Assembly: GCA_965365655.1 (NCBI GenBank)
Contig: CBDUCN010000008.1
Coordinates: 1 to 38,240, forward strand
Direction: 5' to 3'
DNA: 38,240 nt
Source: JBFHNV01 sp965365655
GTDB taxonomy: Bacteria; Pseudomonadota; Gammaproteobacteria; HK1
The first letter of the stretch is position 1. Each line of letters begins with the position of its first letter. Of the stretch, positions 1 through 7,321 are shown one piece after another. The position numbers and the translations under genes were made by a program. The notes under the pieces are model-generated. The model saw only the letters and a list, made by a program, of their open reading frames with translations, did no database searches and had not been told where the DNA came from.

Positions 1-1321
1 CGCGCGCCACGCCCAGCCCGAGCTGGTACGCGCGGCCCAGGTTGCGCTGCGCGTACGCGGAGCCGAGCTCCGCCGCGCGCCGCCACAGGGCCGCCGCGCG
101 CTCGGGGTCGGGCGGGACGCCGTCGCCCTGCTGGTGCACGTAGGCGAGGGCGGACAGCGCGTCCGGGTCGTCGCCCTCCGCGGCCTGGCGGTACCAGGAC
201 AGCGCCGCGGTCATGTCGCGTGCGACGCCGGTGCCCGTGCGGTACGCGTGGCCCAGGTTCGCCTGCGCCTGCGGCAGGCCCTGCGCGGCGGCGTCGCGCA
301 GCAGGGCCAGCGCGCGCGCCGGGTCGGGCGGCACGCCGCGCCCGTTCAGGTACATGCTGCCCAGGTTGTTCTGCGCGTGGGCGTTGCCCTGCCCGGCGGC
401 CGCGGTGTAGAGCTCGACGGCGCGCGCGACGTCCCGCGGCACGCCGTCGCCGTGCAGGAACATGTAGGCCAGGTTCGCCTGCGCGACGGGCTGCTCCTGG
501 GCCACGGCCTTCTCGTACCAGAAGCGCGCCGCGTCCAGGTCCCGCTCCACCCCGGTGCCGGTCTGGTACAGGTAGCCGAGGCTGGCCTGCGCGTCCGCGT
601 GGCCGTGCAGCGCGGCCTGCTCGTACCAGCGCACGGCGCGCGCCATGTCGCGCGGGACGCCGCCGGCCCCCTTCTCGTACAGCCAGCCGAGCTGCGCCTG
701 GATGTTGGTGTCTCCGTCCGCGCCTGCGGCCTCGACGGCCGCGATCGACGGCGCGTCCGGGTCGCCGTCGCGGCGCGCGTCGAGCAGGTCCGCGAGGCGC
801 TGGCGCGATGCGACGTGGCCGTTGGCGGCGGCCGCGCGCAGCAGGTCCAGCGCCGCGTCGGGGTCGCGCGGCGCGCCGTCGCCGGACAGGCGCAGCTCCG
901 CGAGCGCGAGGCGCGCGTCGTTGTCGCCGGCTTCCACCGCGCGCACGAGCCAGCGCACCGCGGCCTGCGGATCGCGCCGGCCACCGTCGCCGGCGAGCAG
1001 CATCCGCCCGAGGCCCACCATGCACGCGGTGCTGCCGCGCGCCGCGCCGGCGCGGTAGTAGCGCAGCGCCTCGTGCGAATCGCGCCGGGTGCCCACGCCG
1101 TGCTCCCACATCCGTCCGGCGGCGGCCAGCGCGCGCGGGTCGCCGTCCAGCGCGAGGTCGTCCAGGATCTCGAACGCGGTCGCGGCGTCGCCGCGGTCCA
1201 GGGCCGCGAGCCCCTCCTCCACGTTCTGCGCGGCGGCGCAGTGCACGGCGAGCCAGGCGGCGACGCCTGCCGCCGCGACGACGCGGCGGATCGGGGCGGC
1301 GCTGCGGCGGGCGGCGATCAT
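1..1321 (-). CDS. Secreted Sel1-repeat (TPR-like) protein, 3' end cut by window edge
   Basis: The minus-strand frame from ATG at 1321 runs off the left edge without a stop, giving 440 residues of an incomplete protein. A basic N-terminus followed by a hydrophobic stretch and an AAAQ-type cleavage site near residue 31 predicts export by Sec. The rest is about ten Sel1 repeats with the usual pattern: A-x-x-L-G-x-x-Y, then G-x-G-V-x-x-D, then A-x-x-W-Y-x-x-A-A-x-x-G. Examples are the blocks containing LGWLYEKGAGGVPRD and LGYLYQTGTGVERD. Sel1 repeats form alpha-helical solenoids that serve as protein-interaction scaffolds, so no enzymatic role is claimed. A GGAG ribosome site sits directly before the ATG. 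The partner and role are unknown, and no adjacent gene gives a clue. Confidence 0.85.
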   Translation of the reverse strand, partial: MIAARRSAAPIRRVVAAAGVAAWLAVHCAAAQNVEEGLAALDRGDAATAFEILDDLALDGDPRALAAAGRMWEHGVGTRRDSHEALRYYRAGAARGSTACMVGLGRMLLAGDGGRRDPQAAVRWLVRAVEAGDNDARLALAELRLSGDGAPRDPDAALDLLRAAAANGHVASRQRLADLLDARRDGDPDAPSIAAVEAAGADGDTNIQAQLGWLYEKGAGGVPRDMARAVRWYEQAALHGHADAQASLGYLYQTGTGVERDLDAARFWYEKAVAQEQPVAQANLAYMFLHGDGVPRDVARAVELYTAAAGQGNAHAQNNLGSMYLNGRGVPPDPARALALLRDAAAQGLPQAQANLGHAYRTGTGVARDMTAALSWYRQAAEGDDPDALSALAYVHQQGDGVPPDPERAAALWRRAAELGSAYAQRNLGRAYQLGLGVAR

Positions 1322-1427
1322 CTCCGGGGTCGGCGTTCGCAGCAGGGATACTCCGCGCAGCGTACGCGCGGCGCGCCCGCGTGCGACAGCATGGGCGCGC
1401 GTCGCCGTGATCGCCGTCGCAGCGCGC

Positions 1428-2312
1428 TCAGCGCGCCGCGTGCAGCGCCGCGGGGTCGCGGCGCAGGCCCAGCACCAGCGCCTCGTAGTCGGGGTCGTCC
1501 GCGGCCACGAGGCCGTGGCGCACGAGGTAGTCGATCACCACCAGCGAGGAGTTGAGCTTGAACGCGTCGCCGCCGGCCACGGTGCGCTGCACCCGGTCCA
1601 GGTCCCACAGGTAGAACGCGTCCACCTCGCCGTCGCGGTTCAGCGGCCGGAAGTCCTCCGGCAGCTCGAGGTCGAACGTGAACAGCACGTCGGGCCGCAG
1701 CCCCTCCGGGGTCTCCATCACGTACGCGATGGCGCCGGCCGGGCGCACGCGGGCCGCGAGCGCGGCGGGGATCCCCGCCTCCTCGTCGCACTCCTTGACG
1801 AGGTTCGCGTGCAGGCCGATGCCGTGCGGCTGGCCGCCGGCGACGAGCTGGTCCAGCTTGCCGGGACCGGTGGGCTTGCTCAGCGCCCGGCGCGCGACCC
1901 ACATCGCGGTGCCGTCGCGCCGACGCACGACGCCGTTCATGTGCACGCCGTAGGCGACGACGCCGAAGAACGGCACGGCCGCGCGTTCGAGCACCATCAG
2001 GACCGGCGCGCGCAGCCCGCGCGCGACCGGGTAGCGCTCGTCGCGCCAGCCCCGGATCACGCCTTCGGCGTGCAGCGCGCGGCACACCTCGGCCACCGCC
2101 TCGCTGCGCCGGGCGGGCGGCGCGTGCACGGCGTCGAGCGCGGGCGCGAGGCGCACCTCGGCGTCGCGCACGTCGAAGACCTCGGGCCATGCGGCGAGGC
2201 GCTGTGCGAACGCGGGACGCACGTGGCCGACGGGCTGCCCCGCGACCCGCAGCGGCATGAAGCCGCCGAGGTCGTGACGGTTTGCCTCGCGGATGCGATC
2301 GAGCAGGCTCAC
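1428..2312 (-). CDS. DUF4743/Nudix hydrolase, thiamine-diphosphate-type
   Basis: A 294-residue protein with an N-terminal DUF4743-like region (about 1-110) and a C-terminal Nudix domain. The Nudix helix lies at about 159-181, where the R-E-x-x-E-E core reads KECDEE (E174, E177, E178). The Glu expected early in the box is absent, as is common in the branch related to the Nudix part of yeast Tnr3. Members of that branch hydrolyse damaged or oxidised thiamine diphosphate; the substrate here is inferred from family only. The GTG at 2312 is the only reasonable start upstream of the conserved LLDRIREANRHD segment. It lies 23 bases past the stop of the DUF1028 gene, so the two are probably co-transcribed with the fusion gene upstream. 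Confidence 0.85.
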   Translation of the reverse strand: MSLLDRIREANRHDLGGFMPLRVAGQPVGHVRPAFAQRLAAWPEVFDVRDAEVRLAPALDAVHAPPARRSEAVAEVCRALHAEGVIRGWRDERYPVARGLRAPVLMVLERAAVPFFGVVAYGVHMNGVVRRRDGTAMWVARRALSKPTGPGKLDQLVAGGQPHGIGLHANLVKECDEEAGIPAALAARVRPAGAIAYVMETPEGLRPDVLFTFDLELPEDFRPLNRDGEVDAFYLWDLDRVQRTVAGGDAFKLNSSLVVIDYLVRHGLVAADDPDYEALVLGLRRDPAALHAAR

Positions 2313-2335
2313 GGCGCGTGCACCGGGGGATGGGG

Positions 2336-3007
2336 TCAGGGGTCCCCCGGCACGCCGAACGCGGGCGCGCCGTGCGGGTCGCGGGCCCGGGTCACGTAGT
2401 CGTCGAGCTGGGGGGCATAGAGCCGCCACAGCTCGCGCAGCGCCGCGACCGGCTGCTCGTGCCAGTCCACCCGCAGGTCCACGACCGGCCAGCTCTGCTG
2501 CGCGGCGACGCGAACGCCCGCCGAGCGCACCGGCCCCTCCTCGCCGCCGGCGGCCTGCCCGGCCTCCAGTGCCGCGACCAGGCGCTCCGCGAGGTGGCCC
2601 GCGGTCGCGGCGAAGGCCGTGCACATGGCCGCCGGGACCTCCTCGCTCGCGAGCAGGTTGCCCGCCGCCGCGCAGCCGTCGCCGCGTGCCGCCGCGTGGC
2701 GGCCCAGCGTGCGCGCGCCGGAGTGCACGGCGCTCGCGCCGGCGCCGTCGACGACGACGAGCTGGCGCCACTCGGGGAAGCGCTCCTCGTCGAGCAGCGC
2801 CGCGAGGGTGGACGCGGCGTCGTGCCCGGCGGCGAGAAGCTCGAGCCCGCGCACCCCGAGCGCCGGGTTGGTCACGTTCTGCGTCGCGACCGCGCCGGCG
2901 CCGGCGCCGGCGAACGCGCAGCGCGCGGCGACGCAGATGGACGACGAGCTGACCGCGACGCCGAACGCGCCGCTCGGCGGGTCGAAGGCCGCGATCGAGA
3001 AGGTCAC
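2336..3007 (-). CDS. DUF1028 family protein (Ntn-hydrolase-like)
   Basis: A 223-residue protein opening MTFSIAAFDPPSGAFGVAVSS, with GAGAVATQN further on. Both are hallmarks of DUF1028, a family placed in the Ntn-hydrolase superfamily. Thr2, exposed after Met removal, would be the candidate N-terminal nucleophile; this is inference. The biochemical function of the family is not established, although members often sit beside amidohydrolase or peptidase genes. The GTG start overlaps the stop of the upstream GcvT-SHMT fusion by four bases (GTGA), indicating translational coupling and a shared pathway. With the creatininase-family gene further upstream, an amide-bond hydrolysis role feeding one-carbon metabolism is plausible but unproven. 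Confidence 0.85.
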   Translation of the reverse strand: MTFSIAAFDPPSGAFGVAVSSSSICVAARCAFAGAGAGAVATQNVTNPALGVRGLELLAAGHDAASTLAALLDEERFPEWRQLVVVDGAGASAVHSGARTLGRHAAARGDGCAAAGNLLASEEVPAAMCTAFAATAGHLAERLVAALEAGQAAGGEEGPVRSAGVRVAAQQSWPVVDLRVDWHEQPVAALRELWRLYAPQLDDYVTRARDPHGAPAFGVPGDP

Positions 3008-5676
3008 GCGGGCGGCTCCTCGAGGCAGTAGCGCATCTGCGTGAAGCGCGCACGCAGCGCGCGCACGTCGGCCGCGTGCCGGTCGCCGCCGTCGTCGCCG
3101 ACGATGCGCGCGATCAGCGCAGCGAGCTCCGCGAAGTCCTGCTCGCCCATGCCGTAGCGGGTCATCTCCTGCGCGCCCATGCGTACGCCGCTCGCGGCGG
3201 CGAAGCTCGCGTCGTCCCAGAACGCCTGCGGGTTCGTGATCACGCCGCTGGCCTCGAGCCGGGTCGCGAGCTGCTCGCCCTGGCCACGGGCGCCGCGCAG
3301 CAGCACCTGGTGCGTCTCGGTCCAGCCGAGCGCCGGGTCGCCTTCCAGCGTGAGCCCTTCGTCCGCGAGCGCGCGGGCCAGCGCGCGCGCGTTCGCGATC
3401 ACGCGCGGCGGGTACTCGTCCTTGAACGCGATCATCTCGTAGGTCGCGCCGAGCAGCCCGAGCAACGTGCCCAGGTGATGGTTGCTGACGTGGCCCGGGA
3501 ACGCGCGGGACTGCACCTGCTTCCAGAAGTCCTCGAACGGGTGGCCCGGGACGATGTTCGACAGGATCACGCCGCGTTGCGGGCCGAAGAAGGTCTTGTG
3601 GGTGGAGCCGGTGATCACGTCCGCGCCCTCGTGCAGCGGGCGCTGGTAGTGCTCGCCGATGAGGCCCAGCACGTGCGCGCCGTCGAACATGATCAGCGGG
3701 CGCGACGGGTCGTCGGCGCCGAAGTGCTCGTGCACGAAGCGCGCGATCTCGGCAACCGGCTCGCGGTGGATGATCACGCTGCGCCCGAACACGATGAGGT
3801 CCGGGCGGGTGCGCGCGATGATCTCGCAGGTGGCCTGCGGATCGATCGCGTGCGGGTTGTCCTCGCGGTACGCGAAGTGCTCGACCGCCGCGCGCTCGGT
3901 GCGCGGGTCGATGGCCACGTAGTTCCTGAGCGCGCCCATCACCTGCGCGCTCAGGTGGCCGCCGCGGTTGAGATCGTGCACCAGCACCGGGCGCAGGCGC
4001 TGCGGCTCGCGGCCGCGGCGCTGGCGGTTGCGGAACTGCACCAGCGCGTCGTAGACGGTGTCGTTGGCCATCTGGCCGCTGATCACCCGCGGCTCCACGC
4101 GCGGGCAGTCGAAGAAGGTCGCGAGCGCCGAGACCAGCTCCTCCTCCTTCTCCATGCTGTACGCGGTGCCCTTGTAGTAGCGCACGTCCGGCGCATTCAC
4201 GCCCAGCGCGCGCATCGGCTTGTGCTCGTTGTAGCGGCCTGCGGGGTCGCTCGCGCACAGTGCGTCGACGAACGCGGACGTGCACTGCTCCGACGGGATC
4301 AGGTTGATGCACTCGGTGCGCCGCCACTCGTGGTTGCGCACGGCCGAGCGCGCGAGTCCGGCGGCGCGCTCCGCGACCGCGTCGCGCGCCACCACCGGCG
4401 GCGGGGCCCACGCCTCGAAGCCGGTGTGCGCTCGCCCGTAGGGCGCCAGCGACCACAGGTTGCGCTCGACCAGCTCGGCGGCGAAGCGCTTGCCGCGGTC
4501 GTCCTCCACGTCCAGCGTCAGCGTGCGATCGGCGCGGTATCGGATGCGCGCGTCGATCAGCGCGAGCCCTATCGGGCGCAGCGCCTGCTCGTCCGACGGC
4601 GTCGCGGTGATGTCGCCGCCCTCGAATCGCGCGAACGGCACCGTCGTGCCCGACGTGACCCAGCCCACCGGCTCGCCGTCCAGGCTCACCCGGTAACCGG
4701 CGCGCAGCGGGCGCCGACCGTCGAACACCGCGAGCGGCTGCACCAGCCGCGTGAGCACCTGCGGGCGCCAGCCGTCGCGGATCTCGCCGCGCTTGATGCG
4801 CTGGAACTCCTCGCGCTGGCGCGCGATCGCGTCGTGGCCCACGTAGCCGTCGCCGGTGCGCACCGCGAAGCGGGCGAGGTCGTTCGCGAACACCGGGATC
4901 TCGCTGCCGTCCGGCGCCCGGCCCAGCTCGTGGCCGTAGAGCGGCAGCCCGGCCTCGAGGCGCAGGGAGTCGCGCGCGCCGAGGCCCACCGGCGCGGCAC
5001 CGGCGTCGATCAGGTGCTGCCACAGCTCGAGCGCCAGGTCGGCCGGCGGGAACAGCTCGAAGCACACCGGCTCGCCGGTGTAGCCGGTGCGCGCGACGAT
5101 CACGTCGTGACCGAGGATGCGGCAGCGGCACAGCTGGTTGCGCTTGTTCTCGGGCAGCGCGGCGGCGTCCACCAGGCCTTCCATGATCGCCTGCGAGCGC
5201 GGCCCCTGCAGCGCGATCATCGCGAGCGCGTCGCTCTCGTCGTCCAGCGTCGCGCCGGCCGGCAGGAGCTCGTCCAGCCACGCACGGTCCTTCGCGCGGT
5301 TCGCGGCGTTGACGACCAGCAGGTAGTCGGCGTCGTCCAGCATGTACAGGTACGCGTCGTCCACCGCGCCGCCGGTCTCGGTCGCGAGGAAGCCGTAGCG
5401 CGCCTCCCCGGGGATCAGCGCGTGCACGTTGCAGGTCAGCGCCCGCGACAGGAACGCCGCGGCCTCGGCGCCGCGCACGCGCAGCCGCCCCATGTGCGAG
5501 ATGTCGAACGCGCCGGCGCCGCGCCGGGTCGCCATGTGCTCGGCGATGATGCCGCCCGGGTACTGCACCGGCATGTCGTAGCCGCCGAAGCCCACCATGC
5601 GGGCGCCGCGCTCGACGTGCCACGCGTGCAGCGGCGTGCGGGCGAGGGTGTCGGCGGGGTGCTGTTCGTCGCTCAT
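3004..5676 (-). CDS. Fusion protein: GcvT-type aminomethyltransferase plus serine hydroxymethyltransferase
   Basis: A single open frame of 890 residues joins two folate enzymes. Residues about 10-410 are a GcvT/T-protein domain. It shows DISHMGRLRVRG (58-69), a GG-x-x-DD folate-site motif (D106, D107), NAANRAKD (123-130) and the C-terminal VTSGTTVP barrel motif. Residues about 450-865 are a PLP-dependent SHMT domain with NLIPSE (458-463), the RYNEH segment at 481-485, PLP lysine K694 in STHKTFFGPQ, and a carboxylate-binding Arg candidate in SGVRMG (R832). Both domains look intact, so this is not a decay product. GcvT-like domains take one-carbon units from N-methyl or aminomethyl donors onto tetrahydrofolate, and SHMT interconverts glycine and serine with 5,10-methylene-THF, so the fusion could channel folate one-carbon units. 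The SHMT part is divergent from housekeeping GlyA. GGAGAA precedes the ATG. Confidence 0.88.
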   Translation of the reverse strand: MSDEQHPADTLARTPLHAWHVERGARMVGFGGYDMPVQYPGGIIAEHMATRRGAGAFDISHMGRLRVRGAEAAAFLSRALTCNVHALIPGEARYGFLATETGGAVDDAYLYMLDDADYLLVVNAANRAKDRAWLDELLPAGATLDDESDALAMIALQGPRSQAIMEGLVDAAALPENKRNQLCRCRILGHDVIVARTGYTGEPVCFELFPPADLALELWQHLIDAGAAPVGLGARDSLRLEAGLPLYGHELGRAPDGSEIPVFANDLARFAVRTGDGYVGHDAIARQREEFQRIKRGEIRDGWRPQVLTRLVQPLAVFDGRRPLRAGYRVSLDGEPVGWVTSGTTVPFARFEGGDITATPSDEQALRPIGLALIDARIRYRADRTLTLDVEDDRGKRFAAELVERNLWSLAPYGRAHTGFEAWAPPPVVARDAVAERAAGLARSAVRNHEWRRTECINLIPSEQCTSAFVDALCASDPAGRYNEHKPMRALGVNAPDVRYYKGTAYSMEKEEELVSALATFFDCPRVEPRVISGQMANDTVYDALVQFRNRQRRGREPQRLRPVLVHDLNRGGHLSAQVMGALRNYVAIDPRTERAAVEHFAYREDNPHAIDPQATCEIIARTRPDLIVFGRSVIIHREPVAEIARFVHEHFGADDPSRPLIMFDGAHVLGLIGEHYQRPLHEGADVITGSTHKTFFGPQRGVILSNIVPGHPFEDFWKQVQSRAFPGHVSNHHLGTLLGLLGATYEMIAFKDEYPPRVIANARALARALADEGLTLEGDPALGWTETHQVLLRGARGQGEQLATRLEASGVITNPQAFWDDASFAAASGVRMGAQEMTRYGMGEQDFAELAALIARIVGDDGGDRHAADVRALRARFTQMRYCLEEPPA

Positions 5677-5703
5677 GCTCGGTTCTCCGCAGTCGGTGGG
5701 TGA

Positions 5704-5720
5704 CGCAACGGCCCGTTGCG
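5704..5720. promoter_or_regulatory. Perfect 17-bp palindrome upstream of the fusion gene
   Basis: CGCAACGG, a central C, then CCGTTGCG form an uninterrupted dyad. It sits 28-44 bases before the ATG of the GcvT-SHMT gene, where an operator or a leader hairpin would act. No T-run follows, so it is not an intrinsic terminator. Which protein, if any, binds it is unknown. Confidence 0.4.
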
Positions 5721-5746
5721 GGGCGGGCGCCGCCGCGGCCCGCATC

Positions 5747-5782
5747 GCGCCCGTCGCGGCGATGCCCGCCGGCGACGGGCGC
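5747..5782 (-). other. Long GC hairpin between creatininase-family gene and fusion gene
   Basis: Eleven-base arms, GCGCCCGTCGC and its exact complement, enclose 14 bases. The hairpin begins about ten bases after the stop of the upstream gene. It lacks a U-tract, so processing, attenuation or 3'-end stabilisation is more likely than intrinsic termination. It could give the two genes different transcript levels. Confidence 0.4.
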
Positions 5783-5792
5783 CGGCCGCGGC

Positions 5793-6542
5793 TCAGGCCG
5801 CGGCCAGGAAGCCCTCGTAGTCGGCGATCACGTCGTCCACGGCGGCGTGGAACAGGCGCTCGCCGGCCTCGATGCTGGCCAGCGCCGGGTTGGACCCGAT
5901 GCGCCCGTCGGGGAAACGCGCGCGGTAGTCGTCGGCGTCGTGGAAGCCGCCGCGCGGCGCGATCTCGGGGCTCATGGCCGTGCGCTTCACGGCCTGCGGG
6001 TGCGCGTACCAGCTGAGCGACACCTCGCTGGGGGTCGCGTGCGAGCCCTCGGCGTCGCCGTACAGCTCCCGCGACAGCGCCCGCACCCGCGAGCCGGCGA
6101 ACCAGTTGCCCAGCTTGCAGCGCGGCCCGGGCCGGTTGCCCGCCGGCCCGGCGAGGCTGGATTCCGCGTACAGCTCGGAGAACGCCGCGGTGACCGTCGC
6201 GATGTTGCCGCCGTGGCCGTTCAGGAAGTAGCAGCGCTCGAAGCCGTGACGCGCGAGCGACTGGACCACGTCGCGCACCACCGCGATCAGCGTGGACGGA
6301 CGCAGCGTGATGGAGCCCGGAAATCCGAGGTGGTGCTGCGCCATGCCGATGCTCAGCGTCGGCGCGATCAGCGTGCCGGCGCGCTCCGACACGCCCCGCG
6401 CGACCGTCTCCGGGCAGATGGCGTCGGTGCCGATCAGGCCGTTGGGGCCGTGCTGCTCGGTGGATCCGATGGGGATGATGATCCCGCGCGACGACTGCAG
6501 GTAGGTCTCCACCTCCTGCCAGGTGGCGAGCTGAAGTAGCAT
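5793..6542 (-). CDS. Creatininase-family metal-dependent amidohydrolase
   Basis: A 249-residue protein with the metal-binding pattern of the creatininase family: PIGSTEQHGPNG (E29, H31), GTDAI (D40), NGHGGN (H110) and a downstream HATPSEVS block (E173). True creatininase has NGHYEN at the fourth site. The NGHGGN form is the one seen in other members such as ArfB-like formamide hydrolases and MftE-like peptidases, so creatinine itself is not a safe substrate assignment. The ATG is preceded by AGGAG. The gene lies upstream of the GcvT-SHMT fusion on the same strand, 116 bases away, suggesting a linked pathway that releases a small amide or formamide product. Cytoplasmic; no signal peptide. Confidence 0.87.
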   Translation of the reverse strand: MLLQLATWQEVETYLQSSRGIIIPIGSTEQHGPNGLIGTDAICPETVARGVSERAGTLIAPTLSIGMAQHHLGFPGSITLRPSTLIAVVRDVVQSLARHGFERCYFLNGHGGNIATVTAAFSELYAESSLAGPAGNRPGPRCKLGNWFAGSRVRALSRELYGDAEGSHATPSEVSLSWYAHPQAVKRTAMSPEIAPRGGFHDADDYRARFPDGRIGSNPALASIEAGERLFHAAVDDVIADYEGFLAAA

Positions 6543-6659
6543 CGGGACTCCTGGGTGAACTCGTGAAACCGGCTTCCGACCCCAACTGTACGGCGCACGC
6601 CAGCAGCGCGTTCGAAACTCGCACAGCCCCCGGCCATTGACAAGCTCGCACACCCCGCC

Positions 6660-7301
6660 GTGACGCCGCAGCTGCGCGCGCGCCGTGCGGCCGCCGCCGC
6701 GCTCGAGCACCTCGGCGACGACGGCCTGCCGCCGTACCCGCCGCCGCGGCCGTGGCCGCCGGCGCCGGAGCACACCCGCGACGGGCCGCTGTGGGTGTTC
6801 GGCTACGGATCCCTGATCTGGCATCCGGGCTTCCCGTTCGTCGAGTCCAGGGTGGGACGCGTGCATGGCCACCACCGCGCGCTGTGCGTGTGGTCCTGGG
6901 AGTACCGCGGCACGCTGCACGCGCCCGGACTCGTGCTGGGGCTGGATGCGGGCGGGAGCTGCACCGGCGTCGCGTTCCGCGTCCCCGACGAGCAGCGCGA
7001 CGCGAGCGTCGCGTACCTGCTGCGCCGCGAGCTGCCCACCGCGCTGTACCGGCCGGCGCGCAAGGCCGTGCGCCTGGCCGACGGGCGCACCGTGCACGCG
7101 CTCACCTTCGTGGTGGACCGCCGCGAGGATCGCTACGCGGGGCCGATGCCGGAATCGCAGGTGCTGGAGGTGGTGGCCGGCGCGCGCGGGCGGCGCGGCG
7201 CGAACGCGGAATACGTGTGCAACACCGCGGACCACCTCGCGGAGCTCGGCATCCCGTGCGCCCGGCTGCAGCGGCTGTCGCGGGCGCTGCGCGGCCGCTG
7301 A
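6660..7301 (+). CDS. ChaC-like gamma-glutamylcyclotransferase
   Basis: A 213-residue protein carrying the signature VFGYGSLIW at about 46-54, plus later ChaC landmarks: ALCVWSWEYRGT, a GVAFRVP strand and the C-terminal NAEYVCNTADHLAELGI segment. ChaC enzymes cleave glutathione to 5-oxoproline and Cys-Gly in the cytoplasm. The GTG at 6660 is the only usable start before the conserved core, leaving a Pro/Ala-rich N-terminal extension of about 40 residues. A TTGACA lies 18 bases before the start, but no -10 fits it. The gene is divergent from the creatininase-family gene and convergent with the MATE gene (20-base gap). Confidence 0.88.
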   Translation: MTPQLRARRAAAAALEHLGDDGLPPYPPPRPWPPAPEHTRDGPLWVFGYGSLIWHPGFPFVESRVGRVHGHHRALCVWSWEYRGTLHAPGLVLGLDAGGSCTGVAFRVPDEQRDASVAYLLRRELPTALYRPARKAVRLADGRTVHALTFVVDRREDRYAGPMPESQVLEVVAGARGRRGANAEYVCNTADHLAELGIPCARLQRLSRALRGR

Positions 7302-7321
7302 TCGGACCCGCCGCGGCGGCG

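Noticed and set aside
134..1555. Long plus-strand frame opposite the Sel1 gene
   Set aside because: Arg/Ala/Gly-rich shadow without motifs; the minus strand carries clear Sel1 repeats.
5793..6542. True creatininase
   Set aside because: NGHGGN instead of NGHYEN at the metal site; only the family is safe.
6637..6665. Promoter from TTGACA before chaC
   Set aside because: The -10 position falls on the start codon GTGACG, with no match.
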